Below, piece after piece: positions 19,766-31,740 of a DNA stretch of 64,000 bases. Both the position numbers and the translations under genes were made by a program. Within the stretch, counting starts at the first letter, position 1. Every line of letters begins with the position of its first letter. Source of the stretch: Amoebophrya sp. A120 (taxonomy: Eukaryota > Sar > Dinophyceae > Syndiniales > Amoebophryaceae). The DNA is taken from assembly GCA_905178155.1 (NCBI GenBank), contig CAJINV010000002.1:10396146-10460145 (forward strand), given 5' to 3'. The notes under the pieces are model-generated. The model was not told the origin of the DNA. It did not search any database and worked only from the letters and a program-made list of their open reading frames with translations.

Positions 19766-21580
19766 GAAATCAAAATGTGCTCGCTGCTCGCAATAATTTT
19801 GCTCGCTCATCACAAGCACAGGATAAGACAACACGCTCTGAATCGTACACATCGCTCTGCTCTATGCTCTTGTTTCACGACCTTTCACTCCGCTTTAGTT
19901 ACCAGACCGGAAAACACAGGAAGCCATTGCTTCTCTCAAACAGCTTGTCAGGAGCAGCTGCTGGCGGAGTGGCATCTCCCTAGCCCAATAATCAAGTATC
20001 TGGCTGTGCCACAAAAATACCGGGCCGCCCACAAGCAAAGGCGCCCTCGGCGCCCGCGCCACAAGGAAGGGGGCGCCCCAAGTAAATGCCCAAAATGTAG
20101 TAGGCCGCGGCGCTACTTCTGCGTCGCTTTAGCGGAACATCCCAAGCGGGGAACGCAGCCACGCGCAAGCCAGCAACCGCCTACCCGGGGTCGCGGGCCC
20201 ATCGATGTACCACGGGGCCGGTGGCGCGTGGACGTTTCGGGGGCGGCCCGCCGCCTGGGAGTGGCGCGGCGGCATGAAAAGGGGCGGGGGCGATGCGCCG
20301 GAAGTGGTGCGCATATTGGGATGGGGCGCAGATACAACGGAAGGCGCTCAGCTGGCAACCGCGCACAAAGCCACGGACCTGCAGCCCTGTCCCTGTTGGC
20401 GGCAGCGGCCGGAGGTGCAACGGCTGCCAAGCTTCATCTTCGTCTACGCCGCTGGTGGCCATGATCGGCGCCCAAAGTAAGGCATTGCGCCTGCGGACCA
20501 TCCGGCGCCTGCGGGATACTTGCGCTGTCCTGGCCTTCGGTCCTCCACGCATCTCATGCCGCCACTGCTTCGCCATCGCAGGAAAACTCTTGTCGTGCGC
20601 ATCGTCTTCATGTTCCAGACCACGATAACACGCCACTGCCGTACGAGATACACGGATCGTGATCGTGAAGCTGGGGAAAGCTCCTGCATTATTGGCGAGG
20701 TTGTCATCGCCCTGGGGGATGTCTTTGAGCGAACTACTACACGCGCACGAAATACAATTACAAATGCAGTCAGTGACTGTGTGGTCTTCTTTTGATCATA
20801 TCCGGCACAACCACAAAATCCATGAGTTATGACTACATAAGTGCAATTGAATCTCTCTCGCATAATCGGGCACTGTACGTCCCCACTATCTCGCTCAATC
20901 GTATACTGACAAGCTCGCTCATTCTGAAAACGAAAAGAAGGTCGCGCTGCTCGACTCGTCCTGCTGGATGATCCCAAGGTGAATAACACCTCTCGTCCTA
21001 AGATCTGAGGTGATTGAGACTTAGGTCTGTGTCGCGGAACTGATACTCGTCCAATAGACATGCTGCGCATGATGTGGATTTTTTATACCTTATTTTCTGT
21101 CATATTGAATCGATTTGAGCCAGAGCCAGACACGGTTTTTCAGGCCAAATATTCATGTGAGCCGGAAACGAGGACGACAGAAACATGCTGTCTGGAACAC
21201 AGTCATACTAACTTGTACAATTGTTGCAGACTCAGAAGGGCGGGTCTACTTCGAAACGAAACAATAACGCAGGCAACACTCGGCTATATGTATTCATCAT
21301 GTTGCGGAAACAGGATTGATATAAGTTGTGGGATGGGACTTCATTTCATTTCGAAGTCGTAATTCCTTGATATTGAAATTGAATTTGCAGAGTTGTAGAG
21401 CAAACAAGTACGGGCATGACGGCAGTAGACATGATTAACAGTATGTACAGTAACAACGCTATGACAACATGTGGTATACAGTTTTCTTGTTTCGTGTATG
21501 TGTTTATGAGAAGTGAAAAGCAACATAATTATCAGTAGAAGCACAGTGCTCGATGACAAAATGTCGTAGATTGCATGACG
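19766..21580. other. upstream region of the oxidase: GC-rich island, diverged repeat, no firm gene
   Basis: Bases 19990-20470 are unusually G+C-rich (for example GGCGCCCTCGGCGCCCGCGC) and therefore hold overlapping ORFs on both strands, none recognisable. Bases 20607-20755 are the second member of the diverged direct repeat. From 20800 onward the sequence is AT-rich again. A 208-codon minus-strand ORF (21070-20444) runs across the repeat and island and is probably spurious or a decayed duplicate. Confidence 0.4.
20607..20755. repeat. member 2 of the diverged direct repeat of the oxidase 5' end
   Basis: Opens with the same 18 bases TTCATGTTCCAGACCACG as 19619 onward and continues with alignable but diverged sequence. 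On the minus strand it reads VVWNMK, as the oxidase does, and then loses the signal-peptide hydrophobicity. This suggests a decayed partial duplication rather than a second functional gene. Confidence 0.5.
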
Positions 21581-22203
21581 CTAAAGACCAAGCGAGTGGA
21601 TGATCGCTTTTTTTCTCTTGCCTTTTTCACGGTCATCGTCGTCCCAGCGTGTTATGCGCTGTTTCGCAGGTACTAGAGAGCCATACAGCTTTACTGTTGA
21701 ATTCCCGTACGCTTCGATTTTCTCCCGGACGGTTTGTTTGCTATCGTCTGGCTCAACATCCATTCGCACCAGCTCCGTACGGGTTTTGACCGAAAGGTCG
21801 TCCCATACTTGTGACCACGGTTGTGTCCGGCGTGATGTTGCAACGGCTAGTCCAAAGACTTTTGCAACCTGTAGTGGGTACAATAACAAATGCTACAGGT
21901 GAAGCTATCACATCCATGTTGCGATCATCTCAACTTGCTTGGGACAACAATCGGTATCGCTATCGGTTTACTTATTTTTTACTTTGATGACATGCTCTGA
22001 TTTACAATGCAAAATCGAAGAGAAATTCAATCAATTATATACCCTTGTTTTCAGGCCTTCATAAAGAGACATGGTCTCCTGTCGAAGCCCTTTCATGTTG
22101 TGAAAAATGGAACCTAACTGCGTGCGCTGGACTTCTTGTTCATCTTGTACCGACTTTAAAATGATTCCCATATAGGTGATGGCCCACCCCGTGGAATTAT
22201 GCA
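21581..22203 (-). CDS. 3' part of an unrecognised multi-exon gene
   Basis: Two exons fit together: 22203-22043 (acceptor TTTTGCAG, donor AGG|GTATAT) and 21868-21581 (acceptor CTACAG, stop at 21581). The joined peptide has coding-like composition, including GWAITYMGIILKSVQDEQ, MSLYEGLKTRVAKVFGLAV and a charged C-terminus (WDDDDREKGKRKKAI). The first exon starts in phase 2, so at least one more exon lies upstream and was not identified. I recognise no family. Confidence 0.5.
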
Positions 22204-22513
22204 CTGCAAAATGATCGAGGTAGCCAGATAGACCAGGACAACATACAAAAAAAACCAATCATATCAGGAGGGTGAAAGGTATGAGTGGTGTCGTAAAATT
22301 GAACTTGAGCACGAGCATAACACTTCACGATCTGCAGATCTATACACCTCTTGTGTTACCTAGGTATCTAAGTCCAATTATACTAGAAATTTGCATACGC
22401 ATGCTTATCATCAGCTCATGTTGACACCAGATCAGCCCTAATTCAAGGTACTGGAATATTGACGCAAATAGAAATAGGCATTGCAATATGGCACACACTA
22501 GAGCGAAGTATAT

Positions 22514-22632
22514 GAATATCCAGCCAACATTGCAAAATAATTCATTTTGCCATATTGGCTGGATATTCTTTGATGTATTCTCAGCATTAGTATTTCATTA
22601 AAATACTATATAATACTGAGAATACATCAAAG
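22514..22632. repeat. two abutting inverted repeats
   Basis: Palindrome 1 (22514-22568) has 14-base arms GAATATCCAGCCAA / TTGGCTGGATATTC with a partly paired loop (ATTGCAAAAT / ATTTTGCCAT-like). Palindrome 2 (22568-22632) has 17-base perfect arms CTTTGATGTATTCTCAG / CTGAGAATACATCAAAG around an AT-rich core. They share their boundary base. They could fold as two adjacent hairpins or cruciforms, or be a decayed MITE. Confidence 0.85.
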
Positions 22633-24921
22633 AATGCAGCACGCTCAAAAGTTTTGAACACCATCAAGATGCATACCTATCAACTATGCCCCGATCTTCA
22701 TTCATAAAGGACTAGTCCTAGTGGCACAGCATTCTGACGCACGAAAGCGTAAATGGCGTTAGTGTAGTCGGGCACGAAAGCGTAAATGTCGTACAGGAGG
22801 TGTTGCAGCGACATGATTGTAATGAAGCGATCTCGAGTGAGTCGCGTCTGCGTCTACACTGTTCAAAAAATACCTGTATATATTTACAGTCCGCTATTTT
22901 TATCATTGTTTTCGTGAAGTGAGCGTGCAGTTGTGGGTAAGCTTCGAAATCAAACTTGGCCCCAGAGCTTTTAGGCCAGCAAGTTTATTGACGAGAAAGG
23001 CGCAAACAAATAAACCACGACTTCATCAAGGCTGATACGACAACGTTGCAGAATGAAAATGTGTTTATTTTGATTTTGACGAGGCTTTTGTAATGATCCA
23101 GTCGGACTCGTATGTATGAAGCCATTGAGTTTAAGTCTCAAAGACGCACGTCAAGGAAAACGCTACCCACGACCCGAGTGACAGTGTGTCCTCTGAAGCT
23201 AGCCTGTGTGTCCCCGGCAGCGCGTGGACGAAATAAAGCACGATTTACCAACGCTTGACTTACGAGTAAAAATTGCGGACCATATTTATTTTTCGACTCC
23301 GACGGATGTGTAGATCTCGTAGTTGGTCCGTAGTACTATTTGTGGTCCAGCATTATCACAACCACGTACCGGAGCGCACTGGACGCCAAGAACGGAACCT
23401 CTAAAGTTTGCCAACTACTTCTGAGATTTACAGCTAAGCTACTATCCACGCGCTGACCCCAGAAGAGCAAAGGCCATTTGAACAAATTCAGAATTTTGCG
23501 TGGTATTCCGGAAAGACGAAAAGAAAAACCCCCTACAAACATCAACATATTTGACCGAGGATTTTCGTGCCTTCATGATAGAGTTGGACCTCCGGTAACA
23601 GGAACAACAGGAACCCCCCCCCCGACCTGTTTGGTTCCTTCCCAACCACAAGGAAAAATGTAGATGAAGGAACTTATCTGCCTACTGGGCTGATGAAACC
23701 CCCCATTTTCTATAAAGAATATGCTCCACGACCATTATATTGGCTTCGAGATTATACATTTTCATTTTGGCTTTCTGCCAGCTGTTGTATTTGCACAAAG
23801 AAACAGACATATTGGAGCTGAAGCCTAAACTCATGTAGGCATTTATGAAGGAGGAGAACACCCAGTGTATGAGTTTCGCACCTAAATACATCATTCCAAA
23901 ACTGAGAATGGACAGCACCAAAGATTGCTGACGCGGACGCGAAAAATTGTACACTCTCCCATTTGATTCACAACATGCAAAAATCAAAACGTTCTAGTAC
24001 AATGTTGTAATTGTCAAAGATGATTCGTGAGTGAACAAAAAAAAATACATTGCTTGGTCGTGGTACGCATGTATGTTCGAGGTTTTAGCTTTGAAATGTT
24101 CGAATATAATGTTCAAAATATAAATATCTGAGCTAGTCTTTCATGTTGGTCAGAGCCAGTATATTAGGTATACGCGAGGAAAGGAACAAATCTAGAAAAA
24201 TGTAAATGTAAATGTCACAAAAGTCGATTTCAAATTGTTCAAAACGCAGAAAAGATCCAGATTATAGCACAAGCAACACGCTAGAGGAACAAAAGGTGAC
24301 TAAACGTAAACGCGTCCCCACCGTCACCTTGACGCATAAAAAAATAAGAAGTAGATAAGCACAAATAAATCGGTTATCGGTTATCGGTTAACGCATTATC
24401 CTGTTTCTCAGTAAAGTAGTTCTTGTCTGGGAATTTCGATTAAATCGTGGATGTGCGTGCACTATTATTATTGATCTCTTCCTTCGCATGGGATTTGAGG
24501 CCTTAGCGCAGAATAAAAGTTCCATCTGCTTCTCTTTGGAACCAAACCCCGCCTACATTCATCTCCTCCTTGCCCTTATTTTCGCAAAAGAAGGTCTCGC
24601 TCACTTCGAATCTGACTTCCGGAGCATCTTCGAGTTCCCATGCCAGCGGCTGGCTGGTGAAGCACAAAGAAATGGAAATGCATCATAAGGTCATGTATGT
24701 TGATTACCAATACCACTCAAACATTTCATGGCAAACAGTTGCGAATGTAAATCAATGTATATCAACAAGTCAAATTAGTAAAAACATAGTAACTTAAAAA
24801 GAAAGCTTGATGCTCGTGTAGCTGCAGGTCGTGATTTGAATCGCTTGGTTTCTTTCGAAATACTTGAAACTGAATCGTGAAAAAAGAATTCAAACCATTT
24901 TACAGCGAGCCGGCGTCATTT
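22633..24921. other. AT-rich region with possible orphan exons
   Basis: No complete gene could be assembled. A minus-strand open segment near 23700-23940 encodes a hydrophobic, coding-looking peptide (SILSFGMMYLGAKLIHWVF, then MKMYNLEANIMVVEHILY), probably a membrane-protein exon. A second open segment lies at 23336-23548. They may belong with the exons at 21.6-22.2 kb. A short direct repeat GGTTATCGGTTATCGGTTA occurs near 24372. Confidence 0.35.
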
Positions 24922-27900
24922 TTATGCCACATCAACTAGGTGTTCTTCCTTCTTCACTACCCCAGTGGCACTGCTCGTGATTTCCACACCGGACCCGGAC
25001 TGGGACTGCGCAGACTCTTCTTGCTTCACGGTGAACCACGGACGTATGCTGCTAATGAAGTAGTTGTACCCGATCCAAAAAGCGCCTGCAGGTTCCCACG
25101 ACGCGGAGTTGTTCGCTACCACTCCTGCTCCGCCTTCTGGTGCTTCTGGTTCTTTCATCTGTGCAACCACTTGTCCATCGCGTAAAAATGGTAATTCACA
25201 TTCCTCCTCTGCACCAGACCCGTGTCCGTCTGCAAACGGAATGTTGTGCGTGCGTAGGGAAGCAGGGATAACTGGTAAAGACAAAAGGACGCAAACTGTT
25301 TCTGGTACCAGCGATTCAAGAAATTGCTCATCGTGATCGCCGTGCCACTGCCAGCAATAGTTTGTGTCTCGGAGATAGCAGCTCATTTGCATCCAGGTCT
25401 GCGGGCGCACCGCCTCTGGGCACCGGCGGGAGGTCTTGGAACCTTCTTCATTCAGCCAATTTTCAAAAGGGTCGTCGGCGTAGCTCATGGCCGGGAGGTG
25501 GAGCCGCTCTTTTTCGGCAGCTGACAGAGAGAGGCTCTCCTCGTCCTCCAGCAGCTCCTTCAGTCGCCTGGTGTGCCGGACGTAGAAGCCCATGTTGCCT
25601 TCCCTCAGCGCAAGCACGGCAGTGCTGCGCCACAGCTCGAGCCTGTATGCGTGGATCCTGCGCTTCCGATCCCGACTTAGCTGCTGTCGCGCCGTTGTCG
25701 AGTTCTTGCCCGGGCTGCGATCCGTCAAGATCGGCCCTCGCGGGGCGCATTCATCATCCACAAACGCATCTGACTGGGGACCCGATGAAGACGAAGAAGG
25801 CAGTGCTGCGCTAGAGTTTCTCCTCCTTTGTTCGTACTGCTCTCGCTGCACGTCCCGAAACAACTCCTCGCACTCTCTGGAAAGCAAACCCAAACCGCCG
25901 CCGACTTCATCCTCGTCGTTCATCTCTTTCGCGTCTTCATCGAATACTGCGCTTCGTTCACGACGACCAAAGGCTGCACTGGTTTCTGAAAAAGCTTCAT
26001 CCACCACCAACGACGTGCTGACATTGCTGCTAATATGATCAACCACGTTTCCGAGACCCGGCGCAGAGCCGCGAGGCTCCGGCCCCACAAAAAGTTCAGC
26101 ATTCATCTCGTCACCACCAAAACTCCACTCTTCCTGCTCCTGCGGAACACGATCTGCTTCAGCATCTGGGTTTCTAGTACTAGCGTGTCGACTTGATTGC
26201 TGGATTTGCGAAGCTACCCCGGCAAATTGTTCTGTTCCATATTGTTCTTCCTCGCGTCCAACTACGACCGCGTGATCAGGATCATTTTCATCCGCTTTGT
26301 CGTCTGCTTCTTGACGATGCCGCACATCGTCATGTCCATTTGTGCCGGTGCAATTTCGACCGGGGATCGCGGAACCGATCTGGCGTTCTTCTCCACCTGC
26401 AATCCGAATCATCAACCCGGATTCTTCTACCTCGTCGCGTGTACTTGCATCTTGTACGGTAAAGCTAGACAAGGCATTTCGTGCCTGTGCGTCGGTGCCG
26501 CCCCCCTCAAAAATGTAGGAGGCAACGTCTGCGTTTCCGCGTTTTTCTTCGAGGACGCCAAATCGCACTCCCGTGCCAGCAGCTCCTGTTGGACGGAGTT
26601 CTGGACGATTCACCTCGCAGCCGCGACCATCTTCGTCCTCTGCAGTAACAGCAACAGCATCTTCATCACGATTCTCTACTTCAAGCTGCAGCACGACGAC
26701 AGCAGCCATTGCGAACACCGTAGCACAGATGTGGAAGAAAGTGAGCACTTGTTCGCTTTTATCTTCATCCTCGAGATGAAAACGCCACTGATCGTCATGG
26801 GACCTTTTGCTGAACACGGGGATGGTCATGCCAAGTCCGGAGGCACGAGCTGGCGCTGCAAGACTCAGTGGCCGTGGAAAATTCAATGCATCACTGCCGT
26901 CCTGTGTCTGCCTGCACGTGGTCGGCGGCCAGGGTGCCTCGAGCTGCTGCATGCGGGTACCGCGCATCTTGTTCAGAACAATCAACATCTGAGCGTATTG
27001 AAAACTCTGTGACGACGATATCAGGTCGCCAGATCGGAATGGTTTCGGCCGTCCCCCGTAAAAAAATGATCGTGAGCGAACAGATTCAACTAAACGCGAG
27101 GTTCCCGGCGGTATCGAGCCGTTGTCTTCGCCCGTGATCGCACCACGAGTGGAAAGAACACAATCAGCACAACAGCTATTCGCACATGCCACTGCGCAGT
27201 TGTTGTTGGAGCAGCTCTGCTTTTTGGTATGTGCCCCCACTCCCGTTTCCGTTTGTTCACCGTGGTCTCGCAGCGCCAGGCTTGTCTGCAGCTCGATGTC
27301 TACTGGCAGCTCGCTAGCACACCCAAAACTCGAGAAGAGATCAAAACATTCCAACATCATTTCGTCAACGCTCACTATCTCAACTTGTTGACCCTGCAGG
27401 TTGACCCTTTTCTTGAACTCGTCGAGTTCGAAGTCCAACGGCGCCTGCACATGCTTGTCGGAAAAAGAAGTTACTTCTTCTCGGGCCCCTGATTGTTGTG
27501 CTTCTGTGACGTGATGATCATGTGCTGCTGTACTAGCCACTGCAGCTCGCCGGCTGTATCCTTGTCTTTCAGCATGTGGCCCGTAGCCGATGGCCACGAT
27601 TTCAATTTCGCCTCGTGGACGTCCTGGTCGTGAATTCGGAGCCGCCCTTGTAGCTGCTGCGGTAGTTGTTGGCCAGAAAATCTTTGCGCTGCACGTTCTG
27701 GCCGAGAATCCCTGCTGCGTACGCCACTGCCCTTCACGATCTGCATCTGAAGGGTTCCTGTAGGAACTCAACACCACTGCAGAAGTCGCGTTTTCGATCA
27801 CGTGTGCGTCCGTTTGGGTTTGATTATTGTTGTGTGGTCCAACCGCCAAATTTGTTGTTAGAGGATCTTTATGGTTGTCGTCTTTCTCATCATCTTTCAC

Positions 27901-27960
27901 CATCGCCAGCCACCCGAGGCTGCTAATGAAACATCCTCCTGCGATGAGAAAAACTGCCAT
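24922..27960 (-). CDS. large orphan protein with N-terminal hydrophobic segment
   Basis: A single uninterrupted ORF of 1012 codons from the ATG at 27960; the frame opens four codons earlier only with GTG. The N-terminus MAVFLIAGGCFISSLGWLAM is a signal peptide or signal anchor, so the protein probably enters the secretory pathway. A second hydrophobic stretch (FFHICATVFAMAAVVVLQLEV) lies mid-protein. The rest is largely polar and acidic with Ser/Glu-rich disorder, and Cys/Trp-containing segments near the C-terminus (SCYLRDTNYCWQWHGD, AFWIGYNYFISSIRPWF). I recognise no domain. The length of the open frame, the clean ATG and the signal segment support a real gene. It may be a lineage-specific secreted or membrane protein. 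Confidence 0.65.
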   Translation of the reverse strand: MAVFLIAGGCFISSLGWLAMVKDDEKDDNHKDPLTTNLAVGPHNNNQTQTDAHVIENATSAVVLSSYRNPSDADREGQWRTQQGFSARTCSAKIFWPTTTAAATRAAPNSRPGRPRGEIEIVAIGYGPHAERQGYSRRAAVASTAAHDHHVTEAQQSGAREEVTSFSDKHVQAPLDFELDEFKKRVNLQGQQVEIVSVDEMMLECFDLFSSFGCASELPVDIELQTSLALRDHGEQTETGVGAHTKKQSCSNNNCAVACANSCCADCVLSTRGAITGEDNGSIPPGTSRLVESVRSRSFFYGGRPKPFRSGDLISSSQSFQYAQMLIVLNKMRGTRMQQLEAPWPPTTCRQTQDGSDALNFPRPLSLAAPARASGLGMTIPVFSKRSHDDQWRFHLEDEDKSEQVLTFFHICATVFAMAAVVVLQLEVENRDEDAVAVTAEDEDGRGCEVNRPELRPTGAAGTGVRFGVLEEKRGNADVASYIFEGGGTDAQARNALSSFTVQDASTRDEVEESGLMIRIAGGEERQIGSAIPGRNCTGTNGHDDVRHRQEADDKADENDPDHAVVVGREEEQYGTEQFAGVASQIQQSSRHASTRNPDAEADRVPQEQEEWSFGGDEMNAELFVGPEPRGSAPGLGNVVDHISSNVSTSLVVDEAFSETSAAFGRRERSAVFDEDAKEMNDEDEVGGGLGLLSRECEELFRDVQREQYEQRRRNSSAALPSSSSSGPQSDAFVDDECAPRGPILTDRSPGKNSTTARQQLSRDRKRRIHAYRLELWRSTAVLALREGNMGFYVRHTRRLKELLEDEESLSLSAAEKERLHLPAMSYADDPFENWLNEEGSKTSRRCPEAVRPQTWMQMSCYLRDTNYCWQWHGDHDEQFLESLVPETVCVLLSLPVIPASLRTHNIPFADGHGSGAEEECELPFLRDGQVVAQMKEPEAPEGGAGVVANNSASWEPAGAFWIGYNYFISSIRPWFTVKQEESAQSQSGSGVEITSSATGVVKKEEHLVDVA

Positions 27961-28804
27961 TTTTACTTTCACCTTCTTCTATTTGTTAATTTACTTGAAA
28001 ACTCGACGTAAAATTCGTTTTTTGGTAGAAAGATGATTCGAAGAATACTACAAGCGTAAAAAAATATGGTACCGAAAAAAATCATGGATATGAAATCCTG
28101 TCGCCTTTACCTTTTGATGTTGCGTTGTTGCTTCAATTAAATTTAAATCTGACTCTGAGGTATAAATAATCATGAATAACTATCCATGAGCGATATGAAA
28201 GTATGGCATCTTCTTCTTCACGAATATGTGCGTTCGCTCCTCAAGGCGAGGAGCGAGTGACTGTGGTACTTACGTGCTAACTGGTGAGTCCCGAGCTTCC
28301 TCCGACCACGCAATCCAAACGATGACACGATCAAATCACGACATGACTAGACAGATGAAGAAGATGAAGATCGAAGACTACTAGAAGATGAAGATAGACA
28401 AGATATTTGCCGATCGTCTTTGTCCACTGATTTACCTAGCCTTTGCAACGATGACGATTTTCACGAGGACGACCCTGATGACGATTCTTTCCATGGAGGA
28501 TGACGCGCTCCTGCTTTTTGTGACTAGTAGGAGCCCACTCGAAATAACCGAATGCTCTGTGGTGTTGTGCTGACTGCAGAACCGCACATTTCTCAGGCGC
28601 TGGTATACGAAGACCCCCACGATGCTTTACTTCGTTCTTGCGCGCCTCAGGCTCACGACTACATCAAGAAGAGTAACTTGCTAAATCTAAGCGCTGATCT
28701 GGAATTGTGCCTCACCTCACAGGTCCAACCTGCTAGTACAATCTTCAGAAATCCGAACGACACCGACGCGCTGGGCTGGCAAGCGCATCAAGATTGATGC
28801 TGCA
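27961..28804. other. intergenic, no supported gene
   Basis: Upstream flank of the 1012-codon gene. A small hairpin CGCTCCTC-AAGGC-GAGGAGCG lies near 28234-28254. Short ORFs on both strands near 28390-28800 have no coding signature. Confidence 0.45.
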
Positions 28805-31740
28805 CAGGACCTGTGACAGTGTGAGGGGTAGAGCACAGCGACAGAATCAGGATTTCCGCAAAAATCTATGATAGATCTGGCAGCGGAATTGTCACAAAGC
28901 AGGAATCCGAACGAGGCACAAGCTCAGACGAAGCGCACAGAAAAACACAAAACCCTGCGTAGGACCTGTGACAGCGTGCGGAATACAGCACAGATTTTCC
29001 GGAAAAATTCACAATAATTCCCGTAGCTGAACTCGGCCCAAAACAGGAATCCGCACGACACACAAGGTCAGGGCAAGCGCAGAGAAAAACCCAAAATCTT
29101 GCCTAGGACCTGTGACAACGTGGGGAATACAGCACAAATTTTCTGGAAAATCCAGTAAAACTGTGGCAACGCAAGTTTTCATAGAACAGGAATCCGCACG
29201 GGACAAGAGCGCAAGGAAAGCGCAAAAAGAATAGCAAAATCCTGTCCAGGACCTATCACACCATTGGGAATAGAGCACAGATTTTCCAGAAAAGTCCATG
29301 ATAACTGAAACTGTTGTAGCTCAACTTGGCACAAGACAGGAATCCGCACGCTACACAAGCTCAGGGCAAGCGCACAGAAACGCACAAAATCCTACCCAGG
29401 ACCTGTGATAACGTGGGCAATCGAGCACAGATTTTCTGGAAAAATCCAGTAAACGTGTGGCAGTGCAAGTTTTCCTAGAACAGGAATCCGCACGGGACAA
29501 GGGCGCAAGGCAAGCGTAAAAAGAATAGCCAAATCCTGCCCAGGACCTATCACACCATTGGGAATAGAGCACAGATTTTCCAGAAAAGTCCATCATAACT
29601 ATTGTAGCTCAAGTTGGCACAAAACAGGAATCCGCACGGTCCACAAGCTCAGGGCAAGCGCACAGAAACGCGCAAAATCCTACCCAGGACCTGTGATAAC
29701 GTGGGGAATCGAGCACAGATTTTCTGGAAAAATCCAGTAAAAGTGTGGCAGAGCAAGTTTTCCTAGAACAGGAATCCGCACGGGACAAGGGCGCAAGGCA
29801 AGCGCAAAAAGAATAGCAAAATCCTGCCCAGGACCTATCACACCATTGGGAATAGAGCACAGATTTTCCAGAAAAGTCCATCATAACTATTGTAGCTCAA
29901 GTTGGCACAAAACAGGAATCCGCACGGTCCACAAGCTCAGGGCAAGCGCACAGAGACGCGCAAAATCCTACCCAGGACCTGTGATAACGTGGGGAATCGA
30001 GCACAGATTTTCTGGAAAAATCCAGTAAAAGTGTGGCAGAGCAAGTTTTCCTCGAACAGGAATCCGCACGGGACAAGGGCGCAAGGCAAGCGCAAAAAGA
30101 ATAGCAAAATCCTGCCCAGGACCTATCATACCATTGGGAATAGAGCACAGATTTTCCAGAAAAGTCCATGATAACTATTGTAGCTCAACTTGGCACAGAA
30201 AAGGAATCCGCACGCTACACAAGCTTCGGGCAAGCGCACAGAAACGCACAAAATCCTATCCAGGACCTGCGATAACGTGGGGAATCGAGCACAGATTTTC
30301 TGGAAAAATCCAGTAAAAGTGTGGCAGTGCAAGTTTTCCTAGAACAGGAATCCGCACGGGACAAGGGCGCAAGGCAAGCGCAAAAAGAATAGCAAAATCC
30401 TGCCCAGGACCTATCACACCATTGGGAATAGAGCACAGATTTTCCAGAAAAGTCCATGATAACTATTGTAGCTCAACTTGGCACAGAAAAGGAATCCGCA
30501 CGCTACACAAGCTTCGGGCAAGCGCACAGAAACGCACAAAATCCTATCCAGGACCTGCGATAACGTGGGGAATCGAGCACAGATTTTCTGGAAAAATCCA
30601 GTAAAAGTGTGGCAGTGCAAGTTTTCCTAGAACAGGAATCCGCACGGGACAAGGGCGCAAGGCAAGCGCAAAAAGAATAGCAAAATCCTGCCCAGGACCT
30701 ATCACACCATTGGGAATAGAGCACAGATTTTCCAGAAAAGTCCATGATAACTATTGTAGCTCAACTTGGCACAGAAAAGGAATCCGCACGCTACACAAGC
30801 TTCGGGCAAGCGCACAGAAACGCACAAAATCCTATCCAGGACCTGCGATAACGTGGGGAATCGAGCACAGATTTTCTGGAAAAATCCAGTAAAAGTGTGG
30901 CAGTGCAAGTTTTCCTAGAACAGGAATCCGCACGGGACAAGGGCGCAAGGCAAGCGCAAAAAGAATAGCAAAATCCTGCCCAGGACCTATCACACCATTG
31001 GGAATAGAGCACAGATTTTCCAGAAAAGTCCATGATAACTATTGTAGCTCAACTTGGCACAGAAAAGGAATCCGCACGCTACACAAGCTTCGGGCAAGCG
31101 CACAGAAACGCACAAAATCCTATCCAGGACCTGCGATAACGTGGGGAATCGAGCACAGATTTTCTGGAAAAATCCAGTAAAAGTGTGGCAGTGCAAGTTT
31201 TCCTAGAACAGGAATCCGCACGGGACAAGGGCGCAAGGCAAGCGCAAAAAGAATAGCAAAATCCTACCCAGGACCTATCACACCATTGGGAATAGAGCAC
31301 AGATTTTCCAGAAAAGTCCATGATAACTATTGTAGCTCAACTTGGCACAAAACAGGAATCCGCACGCTACACAAGCTTCGGGCAAGCGCACAGAAACGCA
31401 CAAAATCCTATCCAGGACCTGCGATAACGTGGGGAATCGAGCACAGATTTTCTGGAAAAATCCAGTAAAAGTGTGGCAGTGCAAGTTTTCCTAGAACAGG
31501 AATCCGCACGGGACAAGGGCGCAAGGTAAGCGCAAAAAGAATAGAAAAATCCTGCCCAGGACCTGTCACACCATGGGGAATAGAGCACAGATTTTCCAGA
31601 AAAGTCCATGATAACTATTGTAGCTCAAGCTGGCACAAAACAGGAATCCGCACGAGGCACAAGTTCGGGGCAACGGCAAGCGCACATGGAAGTATAAAAT
31701 TATGCGTAGGACCTGCGACACCGTGGGAATAGAGCACACA
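28805..31740. repeat. satellite array, 288-bp higher-order repeat of two 144-bp monomers
   Basis: Each monomer contains AGGAATCCGCACG, an (A)AAATCCT(A/G)(C/T)CCAGGACCT block, GGGAAT(A/C)GAGCACAGATTTTC and a variable spacer. Two diverged monomer types alternate, giving an exact 288-bp period seen at 30134, 30422, 30710, 30998 and 31286. The central dimers (about 30150-31500) are nearly identical, whereas 28805-29300 and the right edge are more diverged, as expected for an array homogenised from the middle. About 20 monomers are present. A further decayed fragment lies at 31890-31935. The 60-90 codon ORFs inside recur each period because 288 is a multiple of three; they are not genes. Confidence 0.95.

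Noticed and set aside
21061-21362. 100-codon plus-strand ORF with several Cys residues
   Set aside because: Isolated in AT-rich sequence with no partner exon or motif; not distinguishable from chance.
22514-22632. Palindromes as another introner family
   Set aside because: No TATC/GATA ends, no 5-bp duplication and not inside a recognised coding exon.
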